Shown in pieces: positions 1 to 8,576 of a stretch of 10,619 nucleotides of DNA (within the stretch, counting starts at the first letter, position 1; each line of letters begins with the position of its first letter). The stretch spans positions 1 through 10,619 of the forward strand of contig JAKPQT010000176.1 in NCBI GenBank assembly GCA_029555885.1. Direction: 5' to 3'. The position numbers and the translations under genes were made by a program. The DNA is from Chloroflexota bacterium (GTDB lineage Bacteria > Chloroflexota > Anaerolineae > CG2-30-64-16). Under the pieces are notes generated by a model. It was not told the DNA's origin, searched no databases, and saw nothing but the letters and a program-made list of their open reading frames with translations.

Positions 1-630
1 GTGGGCCGCATCCAGCCCATCAAGGGGATCGACAACCTGATCCGGGCGATGGCGCAGGTCATCGAGCGGCGACCTGCGCTGCGCTCGCAGGTCTGCCTGA
101 GCATCATCGGCGGCGCGGGCGACCCCGCCACCGACAGCGAGCTGCTCCGGCTGCAGGCGCTGCGCGAATCGCTCGGCATCGGTGACCTGGTGACGTTCCT
201 CGGCTCGCGCGATCAGGATACGCTGGTCAACTACTACAACGCCGCATCGGTGGTGGTCGTGCCGTCCTATTACGAGTCGTTCGGCATGGTCGCGCTGGAG
301 GCGATGGCCTGCGGCACGCCGGTGATTGCCTCCGATGTCGGCGGACTATCGCTTAACATTGCCGACGGTTATAACGGCTATCTGGTCCCTCAGGGCGATG
401 TGGACGAGATGGCCTACAAGCTGGGGCTGCTGCTGGACCATCCGGAGCTGCGGCGCCAGTTGGGCCAGCAGGCTGCGCAGTGGGCGCAGCGGTTCTCCTG
501 GCAGACCATCGTGGACGAGACGCTGCATGTTTATGCCGATGCGCTGGGCCAATCTCCCACGGACGTAGCGCCGTTGATGGCGCCCCGTCTCGATATGCCC
601 TGGCGCTTTGAGGAGCGGAAGTGTCCCTGA
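1..630 (+). CDS. Glycosyltransferase family 4 (GT-B fold), C-terminal part; 5' end cut by window
   Basis: This is the C-terminal nucleotide-sugar-binding domain of a retaining GT-B glycosyltransferase, which transfers a sugar from an activated donor to an acceptor that cannot be named from here. The first visible residues, GRIQPIKGIDNLIRA, are the usual start of this domain, where the Arg (3) and Lys (8) contact the donor phosphates, so about 200 N-terminal residues must lie before base 1; the GTG at base 1 is an internal Val codon, not the start. The E-x7-E signature of GT4 enzymes is at residues 92-100 (ESFGMVALE), followed by the AMACGTPVIASDVGG segment. The sequence style is close to MshA and sucrose-phosphate-synthase-like GT4 proteins, but the substrate is inferred only at family level. 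After about residue 185 the tail is low in recognisable motifs. The stop codon lies inside the next gene, so the two are probably translationally coupled. Confidence 0.9.
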   Translation: MGRIQPIKGIDNLIRAMAQVIERRPALRSQVCLSIIGGAGDPATDSELLRLQALRESLGIGDLVTFLGSRDQDTLVNYYNAASVVVVPSYYESFGMVALEAMACGTPVIASDVGGLSLNIADGYNGYLVPQGDVDEMAYKLGLLLDHPELRRQLGQQAAQWAQRFSWQTIVDETLHVYADALGQSPTDVAPLMAPRLDMPWRFEERKCP

Positions 631-1232
631 AGGCTGTCATCTTCGATTTCGGCGGCGTGCTGGTGCGCACGCACGATCAGAGCCTACGCGCAAGCTGGGA
701 ACGGCGGTTGGGTCTGGCCCCTGGGGGCGCCTCCGCCATCGTCTTTGAAGGCGAGCGCGGCCGCGCGGCCCAGCACGGCTGGATCACAGACGCGGACCAC
801 TGGCGCTGGATCGGGCAGCAATTGGCCGTCGACGATGCCACACTGGCGCAGTTCCGGGCCGATTTCTTCCGGTACGACATCCTGGACCTGGCGCTGATCG
901 CCTACATCGACCGGCTGCGTGCAGCAGGCTACCACCTCGGCCTGCTCAGCAACGCGAGCGACGATGCGCGGCGCATCTTCACCGAGGTCTACCCCGTGCT
1001 CCCACACTTCGACAGCGTGACCATCTCGGCGGAGGAGGGCGTGATGAAGCCTGACCCGCGCATCTTCCGCGTGGCCTTGGCGCGCGCGGGCGTGCAGCCG
1101 CACGAGGCGGTCTTCGTGGATGATGTGGCGGAGAATGTCGAGGGGGCGCGGGCAGTGGGCATGTCCGGCGTACACTTCCGCGATTCAGTCACTGGCATCA
1201 GCGAGTTGGCCGCGCTGACCGGCGTGGGATGA
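621..1232 (+). CDS. HAD-superfamily hydrolase (YihX-like, subfamily IA)
   Basis: A 203-residue haloacid-dehalogenase-like hydrolase, probably a small-molecule phosphatase. Motif I is FDFGGVL with nucleophile Asp9; motif II is LLSN with Ser110; motif III is MKPDP with Lys143; motif IV is VFVDDVAEN with Asp167-Asp168. The all-helical cap lies at about residues 15-95. The position two after the nucleophile is Gly11 rather than the usual general acid/base Asp; the E. coli sugar phosphatase YihX (FDLGNV) shows the same, so this does not by itself mean loss of activity. The start is GTG, chosen because GAGGAG lies at 610-615 with a 5-nt spacing and because residue 2 onward matches the family N-terminus. 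It overlaps the end of the glycosyltransferase gene by 10 nt, so the pair forms an operon. A role in sugar-phosphate turnover next to a glycosyltransferase is only an inference. Confidence 0.88.
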   Translation: MSLKAVIFDFGGVLVRTHDQSLRASWERRLGLAPGGASAIVFEGERGRAAQHGWITDADHWRWIGQQLAVDDATLAQFRADFFRYDILDLALIAYIDRLRAAGYHLGLLSNASDDARRIFTEVYPVLPHFDSVTISAEEGVMKPDPRIFRVALARAGVQPHEAVFVDDVAENVEGARAVGMSGVHFRDSVTGISELAALTGVG

Positions 1233-1237
1233 ACCTG

Positions 1238-1264
1238 CATGTCAGGTCCTCGAGGACTGCCATG
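1238..1264 (+). terminator. Stem-loop just after the HAD gene, possible terminator
   Basis: Six bases after the HAD stop codon an imperfect hairpin can be drawn: CATG (1238-1241) with CATG (1261-1264), CA with TG, one bulged G (1245), then GTCC (1246-1249) with GGAC (1254-1257), closing a TCGA loop. The core GTCCTCGAGGAC is a perfect 12-bp palindrome. There is no T-run behind it, so it is at best an atypical terminator or an mRNA 3'-end structure. Confidence 0.35.
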
Positions 1265-1299
1265 TGCTACCACGGTGAAATCGCCGGCTGACGGACCGC

Positions 1300-1363
1300 G
1301 GGAACGCCGAGCTCCAGCTCGGCAGCGCAGCACGCACCCGCTGAGCTGGGGCTCGGCATTCCC
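1300..1363. repeat. Nested palindromic inverted repeat in a convergent intergenic gap
   Basis: Two arms of 24 nt (1300-1323 and 1340-1363) are inverted copies around a 16-nt spacer. Of the 24 positions 21 pair perfectly; of the remaining three, two are G-U and one C-A when read as plus-strand RNA. Each arm is itself nearly palindromic: GCCGAGCTCCAGCTCGGC on the left (1306-1323), and GCTGAGC-TGGG-GCTCGGC on the right (1340-1357). The element can therefore fold as one long hairpin or as two small ones. It sits between converging genes, so it could act as a two-way transcription barrier, but no T-run follows on either strand. It also looks like a dispersed palindromic intergenic repeat; only one copy is seen in this window. 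Confidence 0.6.
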
Positions 1364-1474
1364 CTATGCGGCAGATATTTCGCACTACACATTGCAGGGC
1401 CCACAGGCAATGCAGCAGAAGATGGTAGACTGCGTATAACAAAGAAAATGTATATTATTTTTCAAGCGTGCTGA

Positions 1475-2119
1475 CTACACCGGCCCACCCGCCGTACGGC
1501 GTTTGGCACCCGCTTCCGCCCGCCGCTGTCCCCGCAGCCGGACGAAGGCCCGGCGCACCGGCGGCAGCCGCAGCACAAATCCCACCGCAATCACCGCCCC
1601 CCAGGCCAACGCCTGCGCGTCCGTCTTGGCCGCCCAGATATAATGCGCGATCACGAGCACGCCCGCGGCGTAGGCCCACCGGTGCAGCCGCTTCCACGCC
1701 TTGCCCAGCCGCCGCTTAGCGTCGTCCGTCGAAGTGGCCGCAAGTAGGAGCAGAATCAGCAGCGCGGCTGCACCGACAAAGATATACCGCTTGCCCGCCA
1801 CGTCCGCCCAGAGCAGAGCCGGGTCAAACCCGTAATCCAGGCCGATGAACGTGAGGAAGTGGAGCAGCGCGTAGCCGAACGCGTAGAGTCCAAGCGGCCG
1901 CCGCCAGCGCAGCAGGGGCGGCCAGCCCGACAGGATGTGCAGCGGCGTGCAGCTCAACGACGCGGTCAGCAGCATCATGGCGTAACGGCCTGTGCGCTGT
2001 TCGATGTCCTGGATGGGATTGACGGACAGGTTGCCCGCGAGCGCGTCGTACACCAGCCAGGCCAGCGGCACGAGCGCGGCCAGGTGTACGAGAAGCTGGT
2101 AGCGGGCAAACCTGGGCAT
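1475..2119 (-). CDS. msrQ: MsrQ, haem-binding membrane subunit of the MsrPQ methionine sulfoxide reductase
   Basis: This is the inner-membrane b-type cytochrome (formerly YedZ) that passes electrons from the quinone pool, or from a flavin reductase, to MsrP. The 214-residue length and about six hydrophobic segments fit the ferric-reductase-like transmembrane family. Family signatures are NPIQDIEQRTGRYAM (34-48), RRPLGLYAFGYALLH (73-87) and LGKAWKRLHRWAY (138-150). His87, His146 and His159 align by spacing and context with the haem-ligand histidines 91, 151 and 164 of the E. coli protein. The Arg-rich tail after residue 190 is likely cytoplasmic. The start was taken as the ATG at 2119, whose A is also the last base of the msrP TGA stop; a TTG one codon earlier is open but less likely. 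A GGAAG Shine-Dalgarno lies inside the end of msrP, so translation of the two genes is probably coupled. Confidence 0.95.
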   Translation of the reverse strand: MPRFARYQLLVHLAALVPLAWLVYDALAGNLSVNPIQDIEQRTGRYAMMLLTASLSCTPLHILSGWPPLLRWRRPLGLYAFGYALLHFLTFIGLDYGFDPALLWADVAGKRYIFVGAAALLILLLLAATSTDDAKRRLGKAWKRLHRWAYAAGVLVIAHYIWAAKTDAQALAWGAVIAVGFVLRLPPVRRAFVRLRGQRRAEAGAKRRTAGGPV

Positions 2120-3147
2120 CAATAGTTCTTCCGCAGGTCCATCCCCGCGTACAGGTCGCCCACCTGCTCCGCATACCCGTTGAACATCAGCGTGGGCCGG
2201 CGCCCCGTCTCACCGATGCGGCGCTCCGTGGCCTGCGACCAGCGCGGGTGATTGACCTCCGGATTGACGTTGGCATAGAAGCCGTACTCCTCCGGCGCAG
2301 AGATCATCCAGAAGGAGGCGGGCTCATGGTCGATCAGGTCAATCTTGACGATGGACTTGATGCTCTTGAACCCATACTTCCAGGGCACGACCAGCCGCAG
2401 CGGTGCCCCGTTCTGCGGCAGGAGTTGCTTGCCGTACAGGCCGACCGACATCAGCGTAAGGTCGTTCATCGCCTCGTCCAGCCGCAGCCCCTCGACGTAG
2501 GGCCACTCGAACCACTGGCTGCGCTGGAGCGGGAACTGGACCGGGTCAACCAGGGTCTCGAACCGCACGTACTGCGCGCTGCTCTGCGGCTCGACCGCCT
2601 CCAGCAGCTTGCGCAGCGGGAAGCCGAGCCAGGGGATGACCATCGACCAGGCCTCGACGCAACGGAGGCGGTAGATGCGTTCCTCCGAGGGGAACTGGCG
2701 GACGAGATCCTCGACGCCATACGTGCCGGGCCGGTTGACCAGCCCGCCCACTTCCACAGTCCAGGGCGCGGGCTTGAGATGGGCGCCGAGGAACGCCGGG
2801 TCGCCCTTGTCCAGGCCGAACTCATAGAAGTTGTTGTAGGTCGTGACTGCCTCATGCGTGGTGAGCGCATCGCCCAGCTCGTCCGTGTTCCGGCTGGCCT
2901 GCGGTTCAGCAGTGGCCGCGGGCAGCAGCGATGCCGGAACGGATGGCGCGGGTGCATCGGTGAGCGGTTCTCCGGCGACGGCTGGCGTGGCTGTGGGCGG
3001 GGGCGGCGCAAGCGGGGTCCCACAGGCGGCCAGCGCCAGCGCGCCCGTCGCCAGCCCGACCCCGCGCATGAACTGCCGCCGGTTCAGGTAGACGTGCTCA
3101 GGCGTGATTTCTGATGACGGAATAACTGGTATCTTAACCCTTCCCAT
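2119..3147 (-). CDS. msrP: MsrP, molybdopterin-dependent protein-methionine-sulfoxide reductase catalytic subunit, with Tat signal and lipobox
   Basis: MsrP (formerly YedY) reduces methionine sulfoxide in proteins outside the cytoplasmic membrane, using a mononuclear molybdenum cofactor and electrons from MsrQ. The 342-residue protein starts with a short N-region, then a twin-arginine motif NRRQFMRG (Arg23-Arg24), a hydrophobic stretch and the lipobox-like LAAC with Cys42. A Pro/Ala/Thr-rich linker covers about residues 43-85, and the sulfite-oxidase-like Moco domain fills the rest. The Mo-ligand cysteine is Cys163 in RCVEAWSM, which matches the E. coli motif. Other family blocks are [20 protein letters not shown] (243-262) and [10 protein letters not shown] (262-271). 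The ATG start has GGAGG 5 nt upstream (3153-3157), a strong ribosome binding site. The lipobox and linker suggest export by Tat and lipid anchoring, unlike the soluble periplasmic E. coli enzyme; this is an inference from sequence. It is followed directly by msrQ. Confidence 0.95.
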   Translation of the reverse strand: MGRVKIPVIPSSEITPEHVYLNRRQFMRGVGLATGALALAACGTPLAPPPPTATPAVAGEPLTDAPAPSVPASLLPAATAEPQASRNTDELGDALTTHEAVTTYNNFYEFGLDKGDPAFLGAHLKPAPWTVEVGGLVNRPGTYGVEDLVRQFPSEERIYRLRCVEAWSMVIPWLGFPLRKLLEAVEPQSSAQYVRFETLVDPVQFPLQRSQWFEWPYVEGLRLDEAMNDLTLMSVGLYGKQLLPQNGAPLRLVVPWKYGFKSIKSIVKIDLIDHEPASFWMISAPEEYGFYANVNPEVNHPRWSQATERRIGETGRRPTLMFNGYAEQVGDLYAGMDLRKNY

Positions 3148-3229
3148 AGTTGCCTCCGGACTTCAGGGCGCTAGCACTCCCCAGGACTCATTTTAGAGTA
3201 TCGCGAACAACTGAAGGATACATTAGTTA

Positions 3230-3259
3230 AATATAACAGATAGATTACAAAGTCTGTAA
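3230..3259 (-). promoter_or_regulatory. Candidate msrPQ promoter
   Basis: On the minus strand a TATATT -10-like hexamer (3235-3230) lies 18 bp after TTACAG (3259-3254), within an A+T-rich island that stands out from the GC-rich genes. The -35 fit to TTGACA is poor. A second reading, TTGTAA-N17-ACTAAT, overlaps it. A start near 3223 would give a leader of about 75 nt before msrP. Confidence 0.3.
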
Positions 3260-3261
3260 TC
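3243..3261. promoter_or_regulatory. Perfect 7-5-7 dyad upstream of msrP, operator-like
   Basis: GATTACA (3243-3249) and TGTAATC (3255-3261) are perfect inverted copies around a 5-bp spacer, giving a 19-bp dyad of the size usual for a dimeric helix-turn-helix regulator. It overlaps the candidate -35 region of msrPQ and lies about 100 bp before the msrP start, so a repressor or an activator role is possible. No regulator gene is next to it. Confidence 0.45.
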
Positions 3262-3290
3262 CGGTCACCTGCATTGACTGCTTGCAGATG

Positions 3291-3327
3291 CAAAAACGGA
3301 GAGGCGGCCTGCGGGACCGCCTCTCCG
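3291..3327 (-). terminator. Rho-independent terminator of clpB
   Basis: On the minus strand a perfect 11-bp GC-rich stem, CGGAGAGGCGG paired with CCGCCTCTCCG (3327-3317 and 3307-3297), encloses a 9-nt loop and is followed at once by TTTTTG. It begins 32 nt after the clpB stop codon. This is a textbook intrinsic terminator and separates clpB from the msrPQ transcript. Confidence 0.92.
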
Positions 3328-3359
3328 CACCCAATCTGCGGCAAGTCTCCAGCCTGAGC

Positions 3360-6006
<2,647 letters not shown>

Positions 6007-6008
<2 letters not shown>

Positions 6009-6045
6009 ACTTGTCCTCCTCGTCTCTCTGTTACAGGACAAGTAT
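6007..6045 (-). promoter_or_regulatory. 11-bp perfect inverted repeat over the clpB ribosome binding site and start codon
   Basis: ATACTTGTCCT and AGGACAAGTAT are perfect 11-bp inverted copies (6035-6045 and 6007-6017) separated by 17 nt. In the clpB mRNA the 3' arm would take up half of the AGGAGG Shine-Dalgarno and the A and U of the AUG. If transcription starts upstream of 6045, the leader could fold into a hairpin that masks translation initiation, as RNA thermometers do. If it starts within or after the first arm, the repeat would rather be a DNA operator. The repeat itself is directly visible; its function is inferred. Confidence 0.6.
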
Positions 6046-6046
6046 C
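6041..6046 (-). promoter_or_regulatory. Possible clpB -10 element (GATACT)
   Basis: GATACT on the minus strand matches four of six bases of TATAAT and lies 8 bp downstream of the last heptamer of the direct-repeat array. There is no good TTGACA at the expected distance, which would fit an activator-dependent promoter. It overlaps the upstream arm of the 11-bp inverted repeat, so with this -10 the RNA hairpin would not be transcribed in full. Confidence 0.3.
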
Positions 6047-6054
6047 GCGCGGGA

Positions 6055-6094
6055 GTGTTAGAGGGGTGTTGGGCGAGTGTTAGCGATGTGTGAG
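6055..6094 (-). promoter_or_regulatory. Four heptamer direct repeats with 11-bp period upstream of clpB
   Basis: On the minus strand the heptamers CTCACAC (6094-6088), CTAACAC (6083-6077), CCAACAC (6072-6066) and CTAACAC (6061-6055) follow each other at exactly 11 bp, with 4-bp spacers. The consensus is CYMACAC. The array lies 47 bp upstream of the clpB ATG, on one face of the helix. This layout is known for binding sites of OmpR/PhoB-type response regulators and SARP activators, which bind as tandem monomers. Confidence 0.55.
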
Positions 6095-6160
6095 AGGACC
6101 GCAAGGCATCTGAGGGCCGTCCTGCACCCAACGCAGGCTCGGCGCCCATGGCGACCCGCA

Positions 6161-6190
6161 TTACAGAATTTTTCTCATGTTCGTAATAAT
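6161..6190 (+). promoter_or_regulatory. Candidate promoter of the doxX-flavoprotein operon
   Basis: An A+T-rich stretch (about 6160-6235) precedes the DoxX-like gene. AATAAT at 6185-6190 is a five-of-six match to the -10 consensus and lies 18 bp after TTACAG (6161-6166), the same hexamer and spacing as in the msrP candidate promoter. A start near 6197 would give a leader of about 43 nt. Confidence 0.35.
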
Positions 6191-6239
6191 ATAGAGTTTG
6201 TATAAGGTTGTGTCAGTCGATTCTACATTGAGGTATACC

Positions 6240-6767
6240 ATGCAACGCCTACAGAGCCTGTTTGAGCGGTTAGACGTCCGGCTGACCGGCTGGATGGCGC
6301 GGCACGGCATCGTGCTGTTGCGAGTCAGCCTGGGCCTCGTCTTCCTGTGGTTTGGCATGTTGAAGTTCTTCCCTGGGCTCAGTCCGGCTGAAGACCTGGC
6401 GGTGCGCACCATCACCCGTCTGAGTCTGGGTATTGTTCCTGCGCCAGTCGCGCTGCTGCTGCTGGCTGCGCTAGAAGCCACAATTGGACTGGGCCTGGTG
6501 ACCGGCCGCGCGCTGCGCGTGACGCTGTTGCTGCTTGCGTTTCAGATGCTCGGCACCGCCACGCCCCTGTTTCTGTTTCCGATAGAAGTCTTTGCCGTCT
6601 TTCCCTATGCACCGACCTTAGAGGGCCAATACATCATCAAGAACCTGGTCCTCGCGAGTGCGGGTATTGTACTCGGTGCGACGGTGCGGGGCGGTCGCCT
6701 GGTGGCGGCACCCGTACATATCGAGGCCGAACTGCCGGCTGGCCGCGCTACTTCTTCAGCGCTGTGA
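6240..6767 (+). CDS. DoxX-like integral membrane protein
   Basis: A 175-residue protein with four predicted membrane segments at about 23-42, 66-86, 92-116 and 131-149. The first segment carries LLRVSLGLVFLWFGMLKFF and the last begins with EGQYIIKNLVLASAG; both are characteristic of the DoxX/DoxD-like (and related DUF417/YkgB) family. Family members have been linked to thiosulfate:quinone oxidoreductase, and in other bacteria to redox-stress membrane complexes, but most have no known reaction. The ATG at 6240 was chosen because GAGGT (6230-6234) precedes it by 5 nt; a TTG-initiated frame from 6198 has no such site. The stop lies 13 nt before the flavoprotein gene, so both are probably one operon. 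This suggests, without proof, that it is a membrane partner or quinone contact for that flavoprotein. Confidence 0.82.
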   Translation: MQRLQSLFERLDVRLTGWMARHGIVLLRVSLGLVFLWFGMLKFFPGLSPAEDLAVRTITRLSLGIVPAPVALLLLAALEATIGLGLVTGRALRVTLLLLAFQMLGTATPLFLFPIEVFAVFPYAPTLEGQYIIKNLVLASAGIVLGATVRGGRLVAAPVHIEAELPAGRATSSAL

Positions 6768-6780
6768 TGGGTGATTAAAA

Positions 6781-8535
6781 ATGCAGAATCGCATTCCATT
6801 CCGCACAGTTGTGACCAACGTGCTTGTCATCGGCGCAGGCGCCGCAGGGTTACGCGCCGCCATCGCTGCACACGCAGCCGGCGTAGAAGTCATCGTCATT
6901 GGCAAGCGCGGTCGCAAGGACGCACACACGGTGCTCGCCGCGGGCGGCATCAACGCGGCGCTTGGCACCGTGGACCCGCAGGATAGCTGGCAGCAGCACT
7001 TCGCCGACACCTGGCGGGAGGGCTATTACCTCTCCGACCCGGCCATGGTGGCGCTGCTCGCACAGGAGTCGCCCGTCGCGGTGCAGGAGCTGGCTGACTG
7101 GGGGACGCCTTTCGCACGGCTGCCCGACGGCCGCCTGGACCAGCGTTTCTTCGGCGCGCACAAATACCGCCGCACCTGCTATGCAGGCGACTATACGGGC
7201 CGCGCCATCCTCCACACGCTCGTCTCACAGGTCGAGGCGCTGGCCATCCCGATCCGTGAAGGCCAGTATGTTTCGAGCCTGCTCGTACATGACGGCATCT
7301 GCTTCGGCGCGGTGGCGTTCGACGTCATCTCCGGCGAGCGCACCGTGTACCTGGCAGATGCGGTCGTGCTGGCTACCGGAGGGCATAACCGGCTGTGGCG
7401 CCGCAGCTCCTCCCGCCGTGATGAGAACTACGGGGACGGCATGGCGCTGGCGTTGGCAGCAGGTTGCCGACTGGCCGACATGGAGCTGGTCCAGTTTCAT
7501 CCGACCGGCATGTTGTGGCCCGAGGACATGGCCGGCACGCTCGTCACTGAGGCTGTGCGCGGGGAAGGCGGCCGGCTCTTCAACGCCGCGGGTGAGCGCT
7601 TTATGGCGCGTTACGATCCTGAGCGCATGGAACTGACCTCGCGCGACCGGGTCTCGCTCGCCATATACACCGAGATCATGGCCGGCCGCGGCACCGAACG
7701 CGGCGGCGTCCTGCTGGACATCTCGCACCAGCCCAAGGACCTGATCCTCCAGAAGCTGCCGCGCATGTACCGCCAATTCCTGGAATCGCAGATGCTGGAC
7801 ATCTCGCGGAACGCGATGGAGGTGGCGCCCACCGCGCATTACACCATGGGCGGCCTGATCGTCTCGCCTGAGACACATGCCACCGACCTGCCGGGGCTGT
7901 TCGCCGCCGGCGAGGTGACGGCCGGGCTCCACGGAGCGAACCGGCTGGGCGGCAATTCGCTTTCCGAGACGGTCGTCTTTGGCCGGCGTGCGGGTGAGGC
8001 AGCCGCAGCCTACTCGGCCGGCCTGGATATCCAGGTGCGCTCGCGCGCCGAAATTGCGGCCGCGCTTGAGGCGCTCGACGCACTCATCCGGCCCGGTGAG
8101 GAGTTTGCCCGGCCGCTGCAGCGCGCGCTCCGCGATGCCATGTGGAAGTACGGCGGGGTGGTGCGCACGGAGGAAGGACTGACCGCGGGGCTTGCGCGCG
8201 TGGCTGAGATCCGTGCGGCTGCTGAGCGGCTGGATGTGCGGCCGACGTCTGAAGGGTTCGGTGACCTGATGCACGCGCTCGATCTGCGCGGATCGCTCGT
8301 CGTGGCGGAGGCGACGCTGCTTGCGGCCCGTGCCCGTCGCGAGACGCGCGGCGCGCACAACCGGGCCGACTATCCTGCGCTCGATCCGGCGCTGCAGGTC
8401 AACTTCGAGGTATCACTCGCTGCCGATGATACGCTGCAGCTCACCGCGAGACCCGTACCGCCCGTGCCCGCCGAGTTGGCGGAATGGGCGCGGGCCGAGG
8501 AGGACCTGGCAGTGGCCGGCCGCCTGTTGGAGTGA
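6781..8535 (+). CDS. FAD-dependent succinate dehydrogenase/fumarate reductase-type flavoprotein
   Basis: A 584-residue flavoprotein of the SdhA/FrdA/NadB family, which oxidises or reduces C4 dicarboxylates or L-aspartate. Visible motifs: dinucleotide-binding IGAGAAG (17-23); AHTVLAAGG with His49 at the place where SdhA/FrdA carry the histidine covalently bound to FAD; FHPTG (239-243); TEAVRGEGG (256-264); SRDR (287-290) near the catalytic arginine; TAHYTMGG (351-358); the FAD-contact block GEVTAGLHGANRLGGNSLSE (377-396); and the Fumarate_red_C domain from about 435, including RGAHNRADYP (523-532). His49 favours an SdhA/FrdA type over L-aspartate oxidase, which lacks it. No iron-sulfur subunit or cytochrome b anchor gene follows: the next gene is on the other strand. 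The upstream DoxX-like gene is the only partner in sight. The start ATG has only a weak GGGTG-like site. The exact substrate cannot be decided. Confidence 0.85.
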   Translation: MQNRIPFRTVVTNVLVIGAGAAGLRAAIAAHAAGVEVIVIGKRGRKDAHTVLAAGGINAALGTVDPQDSWQQHFADTWREGYYLSDPAMVALLAQESPVAVQELADWGTPFARLPDGRLDQRFFGAHKYRRTCYAGDYTGRAILHTLVSQVEALAIPIREGQYVSSLLVHDGICFGAVAFDVISGERTVYLADAVVLATGGHNRLWRRSSSRRDENYGDGMALALAAGCRLADMELVQFHPTGMLWPEDMAGTLVTEAVRGEGGRLFNAAGERFMARYDPERMELTSRDRVSLAIYTEIMAGRGTERGGVLLDISHQPKDLILQKLPRMYRQFLESQMLDISRNAMEVAPTAHYTMGGLIVSPETHATDLPGLFAAGEVTAGLHGANRLGGNSLSETVVFGRRAGEAAAAYSAGLDIQVRSRAEIAAALEALDALIRPGEEFARPLQRALRDAMWKYGGVVRTEEGLTAGLARVAEIRAAAERLDVRPTSEGFGDLMHALDLRGSLVVAEATLLAARARRETRGAHNRADYPALDPALQVNFEVSLAADDTLQLTARPVPPVPAELAEWARAEEDLAVAGRLLE

Positions 8536-8547
8536 GGGGAAATTCTG

Positions 8548-8576
8548 TGACGCCGGCACCTGGGTGACCGGCGTCA
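8548..8576. terminator. Hairpin between converging genes, likely bidirectional terminator
   Basis: TGACGCCGG (8548-8556) pairs perfectly with CCGGCGTCA (8568-8576) around an 11-nt loop in which three more pairs are possible. It fills nearly the whole 41-bp gap between two converging genes. A proper T-run is missing on both strands; the minus strand has only a short AATTT soon after. Termination in both directions is the natural guess. Confidence 0.55.

Larger units (their letters stand above)
1233..1474. other. Non-coding convergent gap, 242 bp
   Basis: No credible gene lies here. Two 66-residue open frames on opposite strands have no recognisable domain and run through the palindromic repeats. 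Apart from the two stem-loops, the notable part is an A+T-rich tract at about 1438-1465, in strong contrast to the GC-rich surroundings. It lies right after the msrQ stop codon on the minus strand and may belong to the msrPQ transcript end, although no clear hairpin plus T-run terminator is visible. Confidence 0.5.

Noticed and set aside
1239..1442. Small 66-codon frames on both strands in the convergent gap
   Set aside because: They run through palindromic repeats, have no ribosome binding site worth naming and show no domain.
2248..3114. A 288-codon plus-strand frame opposite msrP
   Set aside because: It is an antisense shadow of msrP, with a composition full of Arg, Gly and Gln and no domain.
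3171..3179. CTAGCACTC, a CIRCE-like half-site in the msrP leader
   Set aside because: It is a single half-site; the required inverted partner nine bases later is absent.
6051..6083. CIRCE element for HrcA upstream of clpB
   Set aside because: The CTAACACTC copies resemble a CIRCE half-site but are in direct order; no TTAGCACTC-N9-GAGTGCTAA inverted pair exists.
6122..6138. A short 5-bp inverted repeat (CCTGC/GCAGG type) in the clpB-doxX gap
   Set aside because: It is too short to stand out from chance in GC-rich DNA.
6009..6161. N-terminal extension of clpB by 51 residues
   Set aside because: The extension has no similarity to ClpB and covers the repeat array; the ATG at 6008 has a near-perfect Shine-Dalgarno and the family N-terminus.
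7225..8358. A 377-codon minus-strand frame opposite the flavoprotein gene
   Set aside because: It is an antisense shadow; the plus-strand protein has complete SdhA-family motifs.
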